From positions 1 to 64,000 of the forward strand of contig NW_005179303.1 in assembly GCF_000350225.1 (NCBI RefSeq): 64,000 nt of DNA. Reading direction: 5' to 3'. A model generated the notes under the pieces. The model had not been told where the DNA came from. It was given only the letters and a program-made list of their open reading frames with translations, and made no database searches. Of this stretch, positions 30,794 through 41,830 are shown in pieces. How positions within the stretch are numbered: the first letter of the stretch is position 1; each line of letters begins with the position of its first letter. A program made the translations under genes and the position numbers. Source of the DNA: Chondrus crispus. Its lineage: Eukaryota; Rhodophyta; Florideophyceae; Gigartinales; Gigartinaceae.

Positions 30794-30931
30794 GTTCAAG
30801 TAATGTGCGGGATGATGGGAAAAAAGTTGGTGTGGAGACGGGCCGGAAAGTGGATCAGGGGGTGTGAGGGGGTGGTGGTGGTGGTGGAACGGCGTTAAAG
30901 TACAAAGGATAAGGAGCTGCAAGTGGTAGGG

Positions 30932-30938
30932 CATATAG
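30932..30938 (-). promoter_or_regulatory. TATA-like box for the 636-aa recombinase
   Basis: Minus-strand ctctatatgccc lies about 140 bp before the chosen ATG. This supports a start at 30,793 rather than further upstream. Confidence 0.4.
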
Positions 30939-31339
30939 AGTACACGCGGGATTAATGCAGTGAAAGGCCGCAGAGCTGGTCGGGGTCGCCAGGGAAAAGG
31001 GCGGGCATCTTTGAAAGCAGTGGGATTGTGCACCCACAGCAGTCTCAGAAGTCACCCAGCCACCGTCATGCTACAGATACACTACTTGTAGTGAGAAAAT
31101 AAAGCAGCACGCGACTTGTTGCCGCGATGGAGCCAGCAGATGCCACGCTTGTAAACTTTGATCGCTCATCGTCGTGGCCGCACGAGCTGGCCACCGTAAC
31201 ATTAGTACGTGATCCGTATGATCTGTCTCTACCCGACGGTACACTACTCCCATTCCCAGCCGTGTAGCGCCACCAGATCATCAGAAACCGTATTCCATTA
31301 ACCGTTACACACAGAGAAAATGCGATACTGTGTGGCGAT

Positions 31340-31735
31340 GGGTGAACAAATTTCACCCATCGCTTATGATCAAGCATCGCTTGAGTACTGTAAAGGGGAC
31401 AACGACAAAACATTATTATGAAAAAGGTACTCTTTCGCGGAGTGGGGGTTGTTTTCCGTCAAATCGGATGGGTTGAGGTCGGATGAGGTCGAGCAGACAG
31501 GAAATGACTGGCGAGTAGCGCGATTGAGGATAGAGCTGGCGCCGCGAAAGGAGTGCGAGCAGCTACAGGGTACGTGTATTTACTCGTGGTCTAACGAGAA
31601 CAAATGTCACCCATCGTTTATGATCAAGCAACTTGCTGGATCATAAACGACGAGTGAATGATTGAACGCTTGACTAAAGGGGACAAAGACGAAACAATAT
31701 CATAGAGAAGGCACTCCTTCGCAGAGGGGGGGGAG
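31340..31735 (+). repeat. imperfect direct repeats, one with inserted inverted repeat
   Basis: About 110 bp at 31,340-31,450 (cacccatcgcttatgatcaa, then aaaggggacaacgacaaaac) recurs at 31,600-31,735. The second copy has about 36 extra bp that create an inverted repeat, cgtttatgatc...gatcataaacg. No gene is supported from 31,034 to 32,125. Confidence 0.7.
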
Positions 31736-32125
31736 GGGGCTTTACCCGTATGCAAAGAGCGCACTCTCAGACAACGTAGAGGGATGTCAGCGCAAGGGAC
31801 GTTCTTTGGCGTTCGCACTGGCGTTTACGACTGTGAATGGGCACTGCAATGAAAATAGCGTGAAGAAAAGGAGTGGAAACCCTGCACGACCTGCATTGTC
31901 ATAAGACTGTACTTGAATTAAAAAACCTTACACCGAATGCTGTATGAACGAAAATAGTCACTTACTGTAAACGCACAGTGTATCACCCCTCCATCTCCGT
32001 CTCCTGCATCATTGGGACGCCACGTCTTCACCCAACGCGCCGCCACTCCAGCATTCCCATGGGTTGAATCCCTATCGGCGCGATTGCCGATCCTCCCCGC
32101 ACCAAAAAAACCCTCCCTCCCTGAC

Positions 32126-33337
32126 ATGGAAGCTGCACCAAAAAAGCCCTCTATCCCTGACATGGAAGCTGCTGTCTCCCACCGACGTGCGAGTCGCGGC
32201 AGGCTTCCCACAACCCCGTGCGGCGCCATCGCCGGCTCCACCTCCTCCGCTCGCAACGCAGAAGCCGACTGGAAGGCGTTTCGCCCTCTGCAATCTATAT
32301 ACCTAGACTCCGAGCTCGCCGTTATACGTCTCGCTGTCGCCGGCCACCCGATCTCCGACTACTTTCAGCGCTGCAAAACGGCGCGTCAGGCCCCATCTCG
32401 TGACCTCGCCTACGAGATCGAGCAGATGTTCCCCCTCGCCGCTGCGAGGCACGTCACTCATCTACGCCAGGTGCTCAACAAACGCTCTGTGCCTCATGAG
32501 CATACCGCTTGGGTAAAGAAAGCTATCATTACCATGCTGAAAGCACCCATAGCCGCGTTTCTCGAAATTGCGGATATGCTCGCCGAAAACGCGATGCAGA
32601 GTGTTGGCAAGCGCAATCATCATCAAAGGATACGTGCCGCCCTGAATCGTATGCTCATGTATCTGTCAGACTGCTGGCGGTATACGATGGATCATGACAC
32701 CGCAAAAAATGCCGCCCAGATGCTCCAGGTTTTCAGCCCAAGTGATCCTGAGGCTCATTTCAGATTAGCTATGAATCTTGCCATGTTGTGCAACGGAAAT
32801 CAAGCTATTCGCCCTTTCTTTCATTACTGTGTCTTTCTTGCTAACAGAAAAGTATGCGTCATGCATAAAGAAGCTACTGTGATGAACAAGTTTGTGCAGG
32901 GGCTCTCGTGTCATTACTTGGTTGAAACTCCCGACCGACGCCGCCCTGTGCTAGAGCTAGAAAAGCAACGCTTCTTTGCTCTCCTCATCAAAACCTTGTG
33001 GACTCTTCTCGGAAACGATTTAAAAATGGGGACAGACTCTGTGCGACGAATGCTCCTTTGGGAATCCGCTGAATCCTTCATGCAGCAGAAGCGGAGTGTA
33101 TCCGCCGAGGAAATGAGGAACGTCGTCGGTGCTATTATGTTTGTGCACCACAGATGCAGCGCAAAGGGCAGTGCCGGAGAAAAACTGCTTCCGCAATGGG
33201 ATCTCGCAGACTTTCTTGTCGGCCGCTTCCTTCACATCGCATGCGTGAAATACTCACAGACACTGCATGCGGTGTACACTGCGATGCAGAAGCGCAAGAA
33301 GAATCGTCGAAGAACTATGCAAAAAAACGGCGCCTAG
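32126..33337 (+). CDS. EST1/SMG7-like protein, 5' part before frameshift
   Basis: From the first in-frame ATG at 32,126 the frame gives 403 aa. After a Ser/Pro-rich start it resembles the EST1/SMG5-7 family of telomerase-associated and nonsense-mediated-decay factors, with 14-3-3-like and TPR-type helices. The block RAALNRMLMYLSDCWRYTMD matches the R(C)LxxLGDLxRY motif, KNAAQMLQVFSPSDPEAHFRL matches AxxLxPxxGxPxxQLA, and IRPFFHYCVFLANRKVCV matches LxAxYHYxRSL. The frame ends right after the A7 run 33,321-33,327. The open frame continues upstream to 32,012 without ATG. The family call rests on motif order and is moderately sure. Confidence 0.6.
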   Translation: MEAAPKKPSIPDMEAAVSHRRASRGRLPTTPCGAIAGSTSSARNAEADWKAFRPLQSIYLDSELAVIRLAVAGHPISDYFQRCKTARQAPSRDLAYEIEQMFPLAAARHVTHLRQVLNKRSVPHEHTAWVKKAIITMLKAPIAAFLEIADMLAENAMQSVGKRNHHQRIRAALNRMLMYLSDCWRYTMDHDTAKNAAQMLQVFSPSDPEAHFRLAMNLAMLCNGNQAIRPFFHYCVFLANRKVCVMHKEATVMNKFVQGLSCHYLVETPDRRRPVLELEKQRFFALLIKTLWTLLGNDLKMGTDSVRRMLLWESAESFMQQKRSVSAEEMRNVVGAIMFVHHRCSAKGSAGEKLLPQWDLADFLVGRFLHIACVKYSQTLHAVYTAMQKRKKNRRRTMQKNGA

Positions 33338-34227
33338 GAAACTCAAATATTGCGGACCGTGACAAGGATGTGGCCCTGGGGTATGAAATGTTCACAGAAC
33401 ACGTGAACATTGATGCAACTGCACCCTCCCTCGGAGCCATCAGCGTTTTAGCGCAGTACTGGTCTAACTCGCGTGCTGCTCCCTCTCCTGCATTAAAAAT
33501 GAAGCCTCCAGATCGAACGCTTAAGGCCCTGCAAGATGTGAGCGTGGCATTTGAGAATATCGAAAAGCTGACGTGCACCGGCCCTCTCGCCAACCACATT
33601 GAGAATAAAATCCGCGGTGGGCATGGGGGACGCATCCCTGCTATGCCCGAAGACTTGACGTTCTGCCATTTTCTACCGTGTCAGGATCAGGACATGTTCC
33701 ACCAAACAGCGTGTCATGAGGTACCTCTGGCATCCATTCTTGAAAAGACGGAAGAAGGGATCATCATGCCAGCTGTCAAGTCGATGTGTGATCAATCGAA
33801 TGAATCACTCGTAGCCATGACTGCGCAGCTGCATTTAGAGGAATTTAGTCTTCTTGCAGCGAAGGAAGTCATGAGTCCAGACAGTGCTGTACGGCTCGAC
33901 CGTCCTGCCGCATGCCACTTGGTGTGTATGACGATCCGAAAATGTCGGATTCAGATGCTCGTCAAGGACTTGAAGAAGAAGAAGAAGGAGGCAGGGGGCG
34001 GGCATATTCGGAGACTATCAGAGGAATCGAGTTGTGAGCAGGCCGAAGAGGAAGCCGGCGGCACTGCCCAAGAAGGCGAACCGCATCCATCACTGGGACC
34101 GCCGAGAGCATCCATTGCTGAGCTAGAAGATGACATTCACGAAACGATTACCCCGGGCGGACTCGGTGCGCAGGTGAGGAAAAGGCAGCGCGTTTCGGGT
34201 ACTTCCACGGCATCTCTCGTGCCGTGA
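33321..34227 (+). CDS. EST1/SMG7-like protein, 3' part after frameshift
   Basis: Second frame of the same gene, shifted by one base at the A7 run; with eight A the reading would pass from MQK to RRLGNSN. It includes MPEDLTFCHFLPCQ, matching the LPED...GFxPL segment after the helical domain of SMG7-like proteins. Helical protein, a Lys-rich stretch (LVKDLKKKKKEAGGG) and an acidic tail follow. The frame also runs upstream to an ATG at 33,154, but that part overlaps the first frame and looks like a shadow. A single lesion in a homopolymer could be a sequencing error, so the gene may be intact (roughly 700 aa). Confidence 0.55.
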
Positions 34228-34984
34228 CCTATGCCCGCTTCCCTAACAAATCGGAGCAGTGTGCAGCATTTCTTGGGAGACGCTACAGTACTTTATAATT
34301 AAAATTGGAAGCTACAGCTCGCATTTAGAAATAAATACTGTAGTGTCCATTAGGTCCAGCTGTGCACTGCGGTCAACTGGAATTAGGAAAGAGACAACAA
34401 ATGCAACACATGCTGGGTCGCGATCCGTAACTGATGAAATACTACTACTACACATTGCATCGCTTTGGCGGAGGTAAAGAAGCTTTTCAAATTGTAAATG
34501 CGACTACAGTACCACACGAACGCCAACAAGTTTTATGCGGAGAAAAAATACACACCCTACTCTCGAGATTCCAGTCCGTCTGTCCGTCCAGGGGACCACA
34601 AATGGTGAATCATTTGTTTCAAACTCTGACCGAGGACACAGAGATAGAGAGAATCAAGCCCCAGTCTCGGACGGTCTCTCATAACACCCGACTTCCCATT
34701 ATTCACCGCAGAAACATCGCAAACCTTCACGTTGTCTACACCTCCTGGATAATATTCCGAGGTCGTACTACATCCCCATGAACTCCATCTCCTCATTGGT
34801 AAGGCCAGGTCCCATCCCGACAACCTTTTCCCTCTACCATATCACCTTCGCCAATTTCACGGTCCTGCCTTCCTGCGCGTCGCTAATATTCGTGTAGTCG
34901 AGCTACTACGGAGAGATTGCTATTGAACGTTTCTCTTTGAAACGCACCGAAAAAAGACGAATCGGGTTCAGAGAATCGAACCCA

Positions 34985-35328
34985 AAAGAACCATGACGAG
35001 GTTGGCAGTCTCGCAAAATGGTTTCTTATCATTGGTGGCATCGCTTTTGTCACGTCCCTCTTTCAGGTCAGGTTGCAACTCATGGTAGCACATCGCGTTT
35101 GTGCGAGACTGAGAAGGAAGTTTTTTGAAAGTCTAATGTCTCAAGATTACACCTGGGTCGATCAGAACGATGGTGGAGAGCTTACCGCACGAGTAGCGGG
35201 TGATGTCAATTTGATCCAGGCGGGAATTGGAGATAAAGTTACCAGTGCAATTCAATTTACGTCCATGTTTGTCCTTGGCGTCATCGTTGCCTTTGTGTAT
35301 GGCCCCCTGCTCACACTCGTCATACTCT
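34985..35328 (+). pseudogene. ABC transporter first membrane domain, truncated
   Basis: The frame reads SLAKWFLIIGGIAFVTSLFQ, then RKFFESLMSQDYTWVDQNDG and GELTARVAGDVNLIQAGIGD, then FVLGVIVAFVYGPLLTLVIL. This is the type-1 exporter membrane domain of the P-glycoprotein (ABCB) family. It is cut at 35,328 by the composite insertion. The last 223 bp recur at 40,355 on the other side. Confidence 0.8.
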
Positions 35329-37354
35329 AAAAGGCTGAGAGTTATTTGAGGGACCCTGTGATGAGGTCTGACGATCATTGAAGTCACGACAAGGCAGCCA
35401 AGTAGGGTTGCGCCAGGACTCATACGTCGCGAAGTATTTCCTTGACGAGTCCTTGTTCAAATGGATCCCACCCTCCGTACCCTGTCCGTCATGGTCAGAG
35501 GACTGCACCGAGCATGTGACGTGCGCCGAAACGCGACGTGATGCTCTACGAAAGCGGTTCGAATTATTGAATGTGCTCTTGCGTAATTAAAACAACACTG
35601 GACGCTCACGCTGTGCTACTACAATTGTATGAGTGGAAACGAATGCATGATCAGATCCCCTTGAAGTCGAACGATTGAGCATCTTCGACTCAGAAATCAG
35701 GCCGATGCCAGCGTGTCGGCTGCGATCACAACATCGTTGGACACACCCAAGCATGAAGATATTTTGAAGAAGACGTACAGTACACACGCATTGTTTGCTA
35801 TGTTTTCATATTATAATTTAGCTCAAAACATGATCACTGTGTAGAGAGGATTATTACGTCATGCTCAGCACACTGCGGAGCATGACGTCATGGTCACGTT
35901 TTGTAACGCAAATTGAGGCACAGTACAGTGTATCAACCCTCGTGTTTCACGACAAATTTAAACTAAAAACATTGATTCGTTTTGTATCAGCTAAGGGCAC
36001 GACAAGCAAAGTGCCAATGGCGGTACGGCTGCAAGATGATCATGCTCCTGGGGCTTTTTTTCTTCATATTGTATTTTTAATTCAAATCCTCAACACTGTA
36101 GAAACTGGCGGGGTAGAAACTTGAATATTACGGAATACTCTGCAGATCATTGCGTCATGGTTTGTAAAGAAAGTATTTGAAATAAAAACATTAATAATAG
36201 CAATAATATGTAATTATAATGTATCGATAATGTATACATGAAAAAATGTCTCAAATAATATACGAACAATGACTCCAGGGACTCGAATATTCGACGAATT
36301 TCCAGTGACACAAAATTCACATGCAGGAAAGCATTCCGCTCTGCCAAACATACATAACTGCAGCTCCACATAGAAAGCTGAACAAATGTCGGTCCGCTGC
36401 ATCTTAATGAGAATAACATTTAACTAAATTACCAATGGTGCCGTTGAGCTACAAAATGTCATGATATCACGAGAGGTGCGCAAATTTAAATTCTATTTTT
36501 AAAGCCTGCAAGGTTTTTCGTACGAAGTAAGCCACGTACATGTACGAGTGCATGAAAAAGACAGCCAGCACCATACCTCCATCACGACATTCTCATCAAT
36601 ACTTGGACTGGTTGTGGTTATAGATAGGAATCTAGTAAACATTAAATATGCAAAACATCCTTGCCCCGAGAAATGGACCTCTTAAAGCCCATTTCCTCGC
36701 ACTGCTGTCGTCTTCTGACGCCTCTCTCTGTCATCGTTGCTCTTCCATTTCGATATGTCTCTGAATAAGATTTTTGGACATCACGCGGTTTGCATCCGTC
36801 TTTTACAAGTTCAATCCTGAATAAGTCATAGCACTTCTGCATCACTTTGAGAATGCTAGTACGGAACATGAATAGCTTCTTTCTTAGAGTATCCAAGTTG
36901 CGGTTTTGCTCGCATAACGTACACTACGTGTCATGCCCTCTCATTTTCCAATACTAATAACGTTTAAGAAAACACGTCAACTGAGCACCTTCTCACTATC
37001 TCCTGTATGACTGAGTGTCGGATTACAACGTTAACAAATGATTTGTGGCTACCAAAAACCCATTTATCCGCATTGATTGGTATGCAAAGTTCTGGAACTA
37101 ACAAGTACCCAAATCATTTCCTACTTCTTCCATCGAATTCGGCAGGAAATCTCTTGTCCACAAATTCGAGCAATCTGTGAGAAGCGAAGGCAAAATGACA
37201 GTGTACGTTAAACGACTACAGCACACAACACCACACCACTTCATCCCCAGCCCCATTTAAAGGAACATATTTGGAAACATTAATTTAATTTCAAATATTA
37301 AAATGTAATTGCAAAACTTAATTAATTAACGCAATTTCAAACAAATGGCATTCG
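35329..37354 (+). repeat. third, partial copy of the right duplication block
   Basis: Matches 53,763-55,786 and the right part of copy A, beginning aaaaggctgagagttatttg. It holds the same short frames (35,861-36,124 plus; 36,642-36,896 minus) and ends with an AT-rich end module. It forms the left part of the 5.0-kb insertion in the ABC pseudogene. Confidence 0.9.
37240..37354 (+). repeat. AT-rich end module, copy 4
   Basis: cttcatccccagccccattt ... caatttcaaacaaatggcatt, then TATA-like gtatataataaatac and a short ggattagg array to 37,470. Confidence 0.88.
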
Positions 37355-37374
37355 TATATAATAAATACATGAGA

Positions 37375-37470
37375 TCAGGAGGATTAGGAGGATTAGGTGG
37401 GATTAGGGGATTAGGTGGGATTAAAAGATTAGGTGGGATTAGGGGATTTAGGGGATTTAGATGATTAGGG
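37375..37470 (+). repeat. short ggattagg array
   Basis: Units aggaggattagg and gtgggattaggggatt, between the end module and the 505-bp tandem units. Confidence 0.85.
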
Positions 37471-37477
37471 GATATTT

Positions 37478-38992
37478 CCTATACCCATGTCCGAACAGAC
37501 GCGCGTTCAGGTGGGCTGAAATTAAGCGCAAATTTACTTCGGTCGGACGGAGTGCGCATTGGTTAGAAAAAAATCTGGAAAATTTTCAAAGTGCACAGGG
37601 CCAAATTTGATTATTTTATCATACCGGATGGACGTCGAAAATTGCCGACATGCATCCGACGGCAGCCGTTGGCCGGATGGACGTCATCCTCGCTGTCATG
37701 TCGCGTCATTGATCCCGTTCGTCGCTGTCACGAGATCATTCGCGGTTCCCCTATTCAGGCCCCTGAATCCCGACGCGCATCTACTGGCTGGCGCTCCTCG
37801 TAACGCGCGTCTATTGGTTCACTACTGATCTCACTTACTCTGTCCGTTCCACTCCTTCCCCCGCCCTGAATGACCACATACTGTATGAGACAATCTCATC
37901 CGCGCACTCTCTGGAACCACACCGCTCCCCTTCCGTACTCCTGTTGCCCCTCCACCAACGCGCCCGCCCTCTTACGACTATCCCTATACCCATGTCCGAG
38001 CAGACGCGCGTTCAGGTGGGCTAAAATTAAGCGCAAATTTACTTCGGTCGGACGGAGTGCGCATTGGCTAGAAAAAAATCTGGAAAAATTTCAATGCGCA
38101 CAGGGCCAAATTTGATTATTTTATCATACCGGATGGACGTCGAAAATTGCCGACATGCATCCGACCGCAACCGTTGGCCGGATGGACGTCATCCTCGCTG
38201 TCATGTCGCGTCATTGATCCCGTTCGTCGCTGTCACGATATCATTCGCGGTTCCCCTATTCACGCCCCTGAATCCCGACGCGCATCTACTGGCTGGCGCT
38301 CCTCGTAACACGCGTCTATTGGTTCACTACTGATCTCACTTACTCTGTCCGTTCCACTCCTTCCCCCGCCCTGAATGACCACATACTGTATGAGACAATC
38401 TCATCCGCACGTTCTCTGGAACCACACCGCTCCCCTTCCGTACTCCTGTTGCCCCTCCTCCAACGCGCCCGCCCTCTTACGACTATCCCTATACCCATGT
38501 CCGAACAGACGCGCGTTCAGGTGGGCTGAAATTAAGCGCAAATTTACTTCGGTCTGACGGAGTGCGCATTGGCTAGAAAAAAATCTGGAAAAATTTCAAT
38601 GCGCACAGGGCCAAATTTGATTATTTTATCATACCGGATGGACGTCGAAAATTGCCGACATGCATCCGACCGCAACCGTTGGCCGGATGGACGTCATCCT
38701 CGCTGTCATGTCGCGTCATTGATCCCGTTCGTCGCTGTCACGATATCATTCGCGGTTCCCCTATTCAGGCCCCTGAATCCCGACGCGCATCTACTGGCTG
38801 GCGCTCCTTGTAACGCGCGTCTATTGGTTCACTACTGATCTCACTTACTCTGTCCGTTCCACTCCTTCCCCCGCCCTGAATGACCACATACTGTATGAGA
38901 CAATCTCATCCGCACGTTCTCTGGAACCACACCGCTCCCCTTCCGTACTCCTGTTGCCCCTCCTCCAACGCGCCCGTCCTCTTACGACTATC
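37478..38992 (+). repeat. three tandem 505-bp units
   Basis: Unit starts at 37,478, 37,983 and 38,488, an exact 505-bp period, each starting cctatacccatgtccgarca. A fourth copy stands alone at 5,296. Differences between units are few single bases. Confidence 0.95.
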
Positions 38993-39420
38993 CCTGTCCG
39001 TTTAGGGAATTAGGGGGTTATTTCTTTTATAATATATATATTCGGTTATTTCTTTTATAATATATATATTCGGTTATAGTAGTAAGGGAGTAGGATCGTA
39101 GGTGAAAGTGGTCGTAGCGGATTAACGGATATAGGGTTGGTGGGATTAGCGGATTAAGAGATATTGGGATTAGGGGATATTCGGATATGTGGATATTGGG
39201 ATTAGGGGATATTGGGATTAGAAGATGTTTGGATTAGCGAATATTGGGATTAGGTGATTTTGGGATTAGGAGATATTCGGTTTAGCAGATATTGGAATTA
39301 CGAGATATTCGGATTAGGAGATATTCGGTTTAGCGAATATTCGGATTAGGAGATATTCGGATATTCGGTTAATGATTATTGGGATTTTAGGATATTCTGT
39401 TTAATGATTATTGGGATTAG
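38993..39420 (+). repeat. G-rich TTAGG-like degenerate array, second copy
   Basis: gtccgtttagggaattaggg, then a doubled TATA-like string (cttttataatatatatattc), then ggattagg-agatattcgg units. Same order as 5,801-6,350 and followed by the same GCC-rich ORF. Confidence 0.88.
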
Positions 39421-39534
39421 GGGATATTGCGTTTTTCCGGGATTCGGAATTATGTGGGATTTGTTTTTTCATGTTTTCTGGTTATCATACTTTCTGTACC
39501 ACCGGGACAATACGGGGCGCGGATTTGGTTATTT

Positions 39535-40347
39535 ATGCGGAGCATTTTTTGCCATCATTCCCGATCATTCCCGATCATTCCTCATCCCTCCCCATCGTCC
39601 CCATCACTGTTGCCCCCTTCCCTTTCCCCGTTTCCTTTTTCCCTATTCCTACCCCTGGCCGCCGCCGTACCTCTTGCTCTGCCCTCGTCCTTCTGTCGCC
39701 ACCGCCACCGCCACCGCCGCTGCCACCGCCGTCGCCATTTCTCACCGCCGCCGCCGCCATTCCTGAGCACCGCTGCCGCCGTTCCTCCTCCCCGCCGTCG
39801 CCGCCGTTCCTCTTTGCCGCCATCGCTGCAGTTCAAAACCGCCGCCGCCATGACCGCCGCCGCTGCCGCCGTTCGTCCTCACCGCCGTCGCCGCCGTTCC
39901 TCTCTGCCGCCGGTGCCGAAGTTCACAACCGCCGCCGCCGCCATGACCGCCGCCGCTACCGCCAGCACCTCCGCCACTGCCTTCACTACCGGGGTTCCGA
40001 ACCGCCGCCGCTGTGCTCCGCCACCGCCGCAGCAGTTCACAAGCGCCGCGCGTGCCGCCATCACTGCCGCCGCCACCGCTGCTGCAGCCGCGACGACCGC
40101 CGCCGCCGCCGCCCCCGACCGGAATGATGGCACTCACGATCCGGACCTGTTCGCCCGGTACATAAGTACTGTAGACATTAGTGGGCAAGTAGCAGAGATT
40201 GAAGACGAAAGTGACGACGGGTATGAAGACTGTGCAGGGGACGGGGACCGGGGCCTGGATGGGGGCGGGGAGCTGGATGGGGGCGGGGAGCTGGATGGGG
40301 ACGGGGAGCTGGATGGGGACGTGGACTGGACCTGTGATTTGTCGTGA
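39535..40347 (+). CDS. GCC-repeat Ala/Pro/Arg-rich protein with acidic tail
   Basis: ATG at 39,535 (MRSIFCHHSRSFP) stays in frame for 270 residues: a Pro/Ser segment, long Ala/Pro/Arg tracts from GCC repeats, then HDPDLFARYISTVDISGQ, VAEIEDESDDGYEDC and DG-rich repeats ending WTCDLS. The tail is the same as at 6.36-7.24 kb, where the frame is broken. No domain family is recognised; ISGQ plus an acidic segment also appears at 61.2-61.7 kb. It may be the 5' end of an element-encoded protein or a short acidic-tailed product. Confidence 0.4.
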   Translation: MRSIFCHHSRSFPIIPHPSPSSPSLLPPSLSPFPFSLFLPLAAAVPLALPSSFCRHRHRHRRCHRRRHFSPPPPPFLSTAAAVPPPRRRRRSSLPPSLQFKTAAAMTAAAAAVRPHRRRRRSSLPPVPKFTTAAAAMTAAATASTSATAFTTGVPNRRRCAPPPPQQFTSAARAAITAAATAAAAATTAAAAAPDRNDGTHDPDLFARYISTVDISGQVAEIEDESDDGYEDCAGDGDRGLDGGGELDGGGELDGDGELDGDVDWTCDLS

Positions 40348-40354
40348 GCGATAG

Positions 40355-41830
40355 AGACTCAGAAGGAAGTTTTTCGAAAGTCTAATGTCTCAAGATTACA
40401 CCTGGGTCGATCAGAACGATGGTGGAGAGCTTACCGCATGAGTAGCGGGTGATGTCAATTTGATCTAGGCGGGCATTGGAGATAAAGTTACCAGTGCAAT
40501 TCAGTTTACGTCCATGTTTGTCATTGGCGTCATCGTTGCCTTTGTGTATGGCCCCCTGCTCACACTCGTCATACTCTCCGTCGCCCCCTGCTCGTCTTGG
40601 CCGGTGGCGCCTTTGCAAAGATGGCATCCGCTTCAACAGGCGATGGCTTGGGAGCCTACAGTGCATCTGGCGCTGTCGCTAATGAGACTATCAACCTCAT
40701 TCGCTCTGTTACCGCGTACGGTGGCTAGGAGAGCGAGGCCAGGAGGTATGAGAAGGAGTTGCAGATCGCGTACAAGGCTGACGTGAAGAAGGCCGTTATC
40801 AGCGGGTTAGGCATGGGCGTGACCTTTTTCATTATATTCTCTACGTATGCGGTTGCGTTTGTGTCCGGTGCGAGGAGAGTAAGAGCAATGAAAATGGATC
40901 CGGGGGATGTTCTCACCACTTTTTTTCCGTTTTTATCGCTTGTGTTTCGATCGGGCAAGGTGAGTTCTGCCTTTTCTTCTTCTTCTCCTTTCTTGCTGAT
41001 GCTCACACGAATCGAAGAGTGTGGGTAAGAATTACGTTTGCGCGCATGCGCAGATTGCCTAACCTCCTGCGTTTTCGATAAGACGAATTTTCGCCGTTTG
41101 TTGTCCTTGTTTTTTTTCTGCGATGAAGCCGCTCCATCATTCCAGGCTTTCGCGGTAGCTCGTGGGGCTACCCCACACGTGTATGAGTTATTGACCGACC
41201 GTCTGAGATAAACCCCCTGACGGAAGATGAAGGTGAAGTTATCAATGAGTTTAGCGGTCGCATTGAGTTTAAGAACGTCTTTTTCAACTATGCCTCACGT
41301 ATCATCGACGACTTGGAAGATGATGCTATGAAAGAGTTTGTCCTGAACAACGTCAACCTTGATGTCCCTCCAGGCACAGCTCATGCGCTTGTCGGATCGA
41401 GCGGATGCGGCAAAAGTACCACAGTGCGTCTGGCTGAGAGGTTTTACGATGTGCAGCAAGGTGAAGTTACCTCGTCCGAGGCAGTGAATAACTTTGATAC
41501 CGTTACATCCGTGGGTGTGCAGGATGTCTTCACGCGAAAGTATAACGCAGCACTTGAGATTCCAATTAGGAATGGGCGCAAGTCAGCAATGGTTGTCGGG
41601 ATAATGTTCGGTATCTCCGAGTTTCTATCTCAAGGACTCTGGGCTGTGAGCTTTTGGATTGGCTCGATCTTTGTCCGCGACGGATTTTGCGATTTTCTCG
41701 AGCTTATGACAGCGATCACGGGACTTCTCTTCGCCGGGATGATGCTTGGAAATTCCAGTGGTCAAGCCAGTGATGTAACTGTAGTCGATGGACATGCGGA
41801 TGGATACAGTCGTCGGGCTAGCTTGTAAAA
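40355..41830 (+). pseudogene. ABC transporter (P-glycoprotein-like), rest of gene with internal deletion
   Basis: Begins with a second copy of the 223 bp at 35,106-35,328, then continues the membrane domain (SASTGDGLGAYSASGAVANE; TINLIRSVTAYGG). A splice donor at 40,960 and acceptor at 41,145 lead to AFAVARGATPHVYELLTDR. NBD1 follows with Walker A GSSGCGKST (41,394-41,420) but stops after FYDVQQGEVT. The sequence jumps at about 41,468 to the second membrane domain (SSEAVNNFDTVTSVGVQDVF ... SQGLWAVSFWIGS). Signature, Walker B and H-loop of NBD1 are lost. In-frame stops occur where the first copy has Arg and Gln, and at GG-stop-ESEARR. Confidence 0.85.
40960..41145 (+). other. probable spliceosomal intron in the ABC pseudogene
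   Basis: Donor aag/gtgagt at 40,960 and acceptor ttccag at 41,145, preceded by a T-rich tract (ttgttttttttctg). Removing 186 nt joins two conserved ABC segments in phase. It is the clearest intron in the window. Confidence 0.6.
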
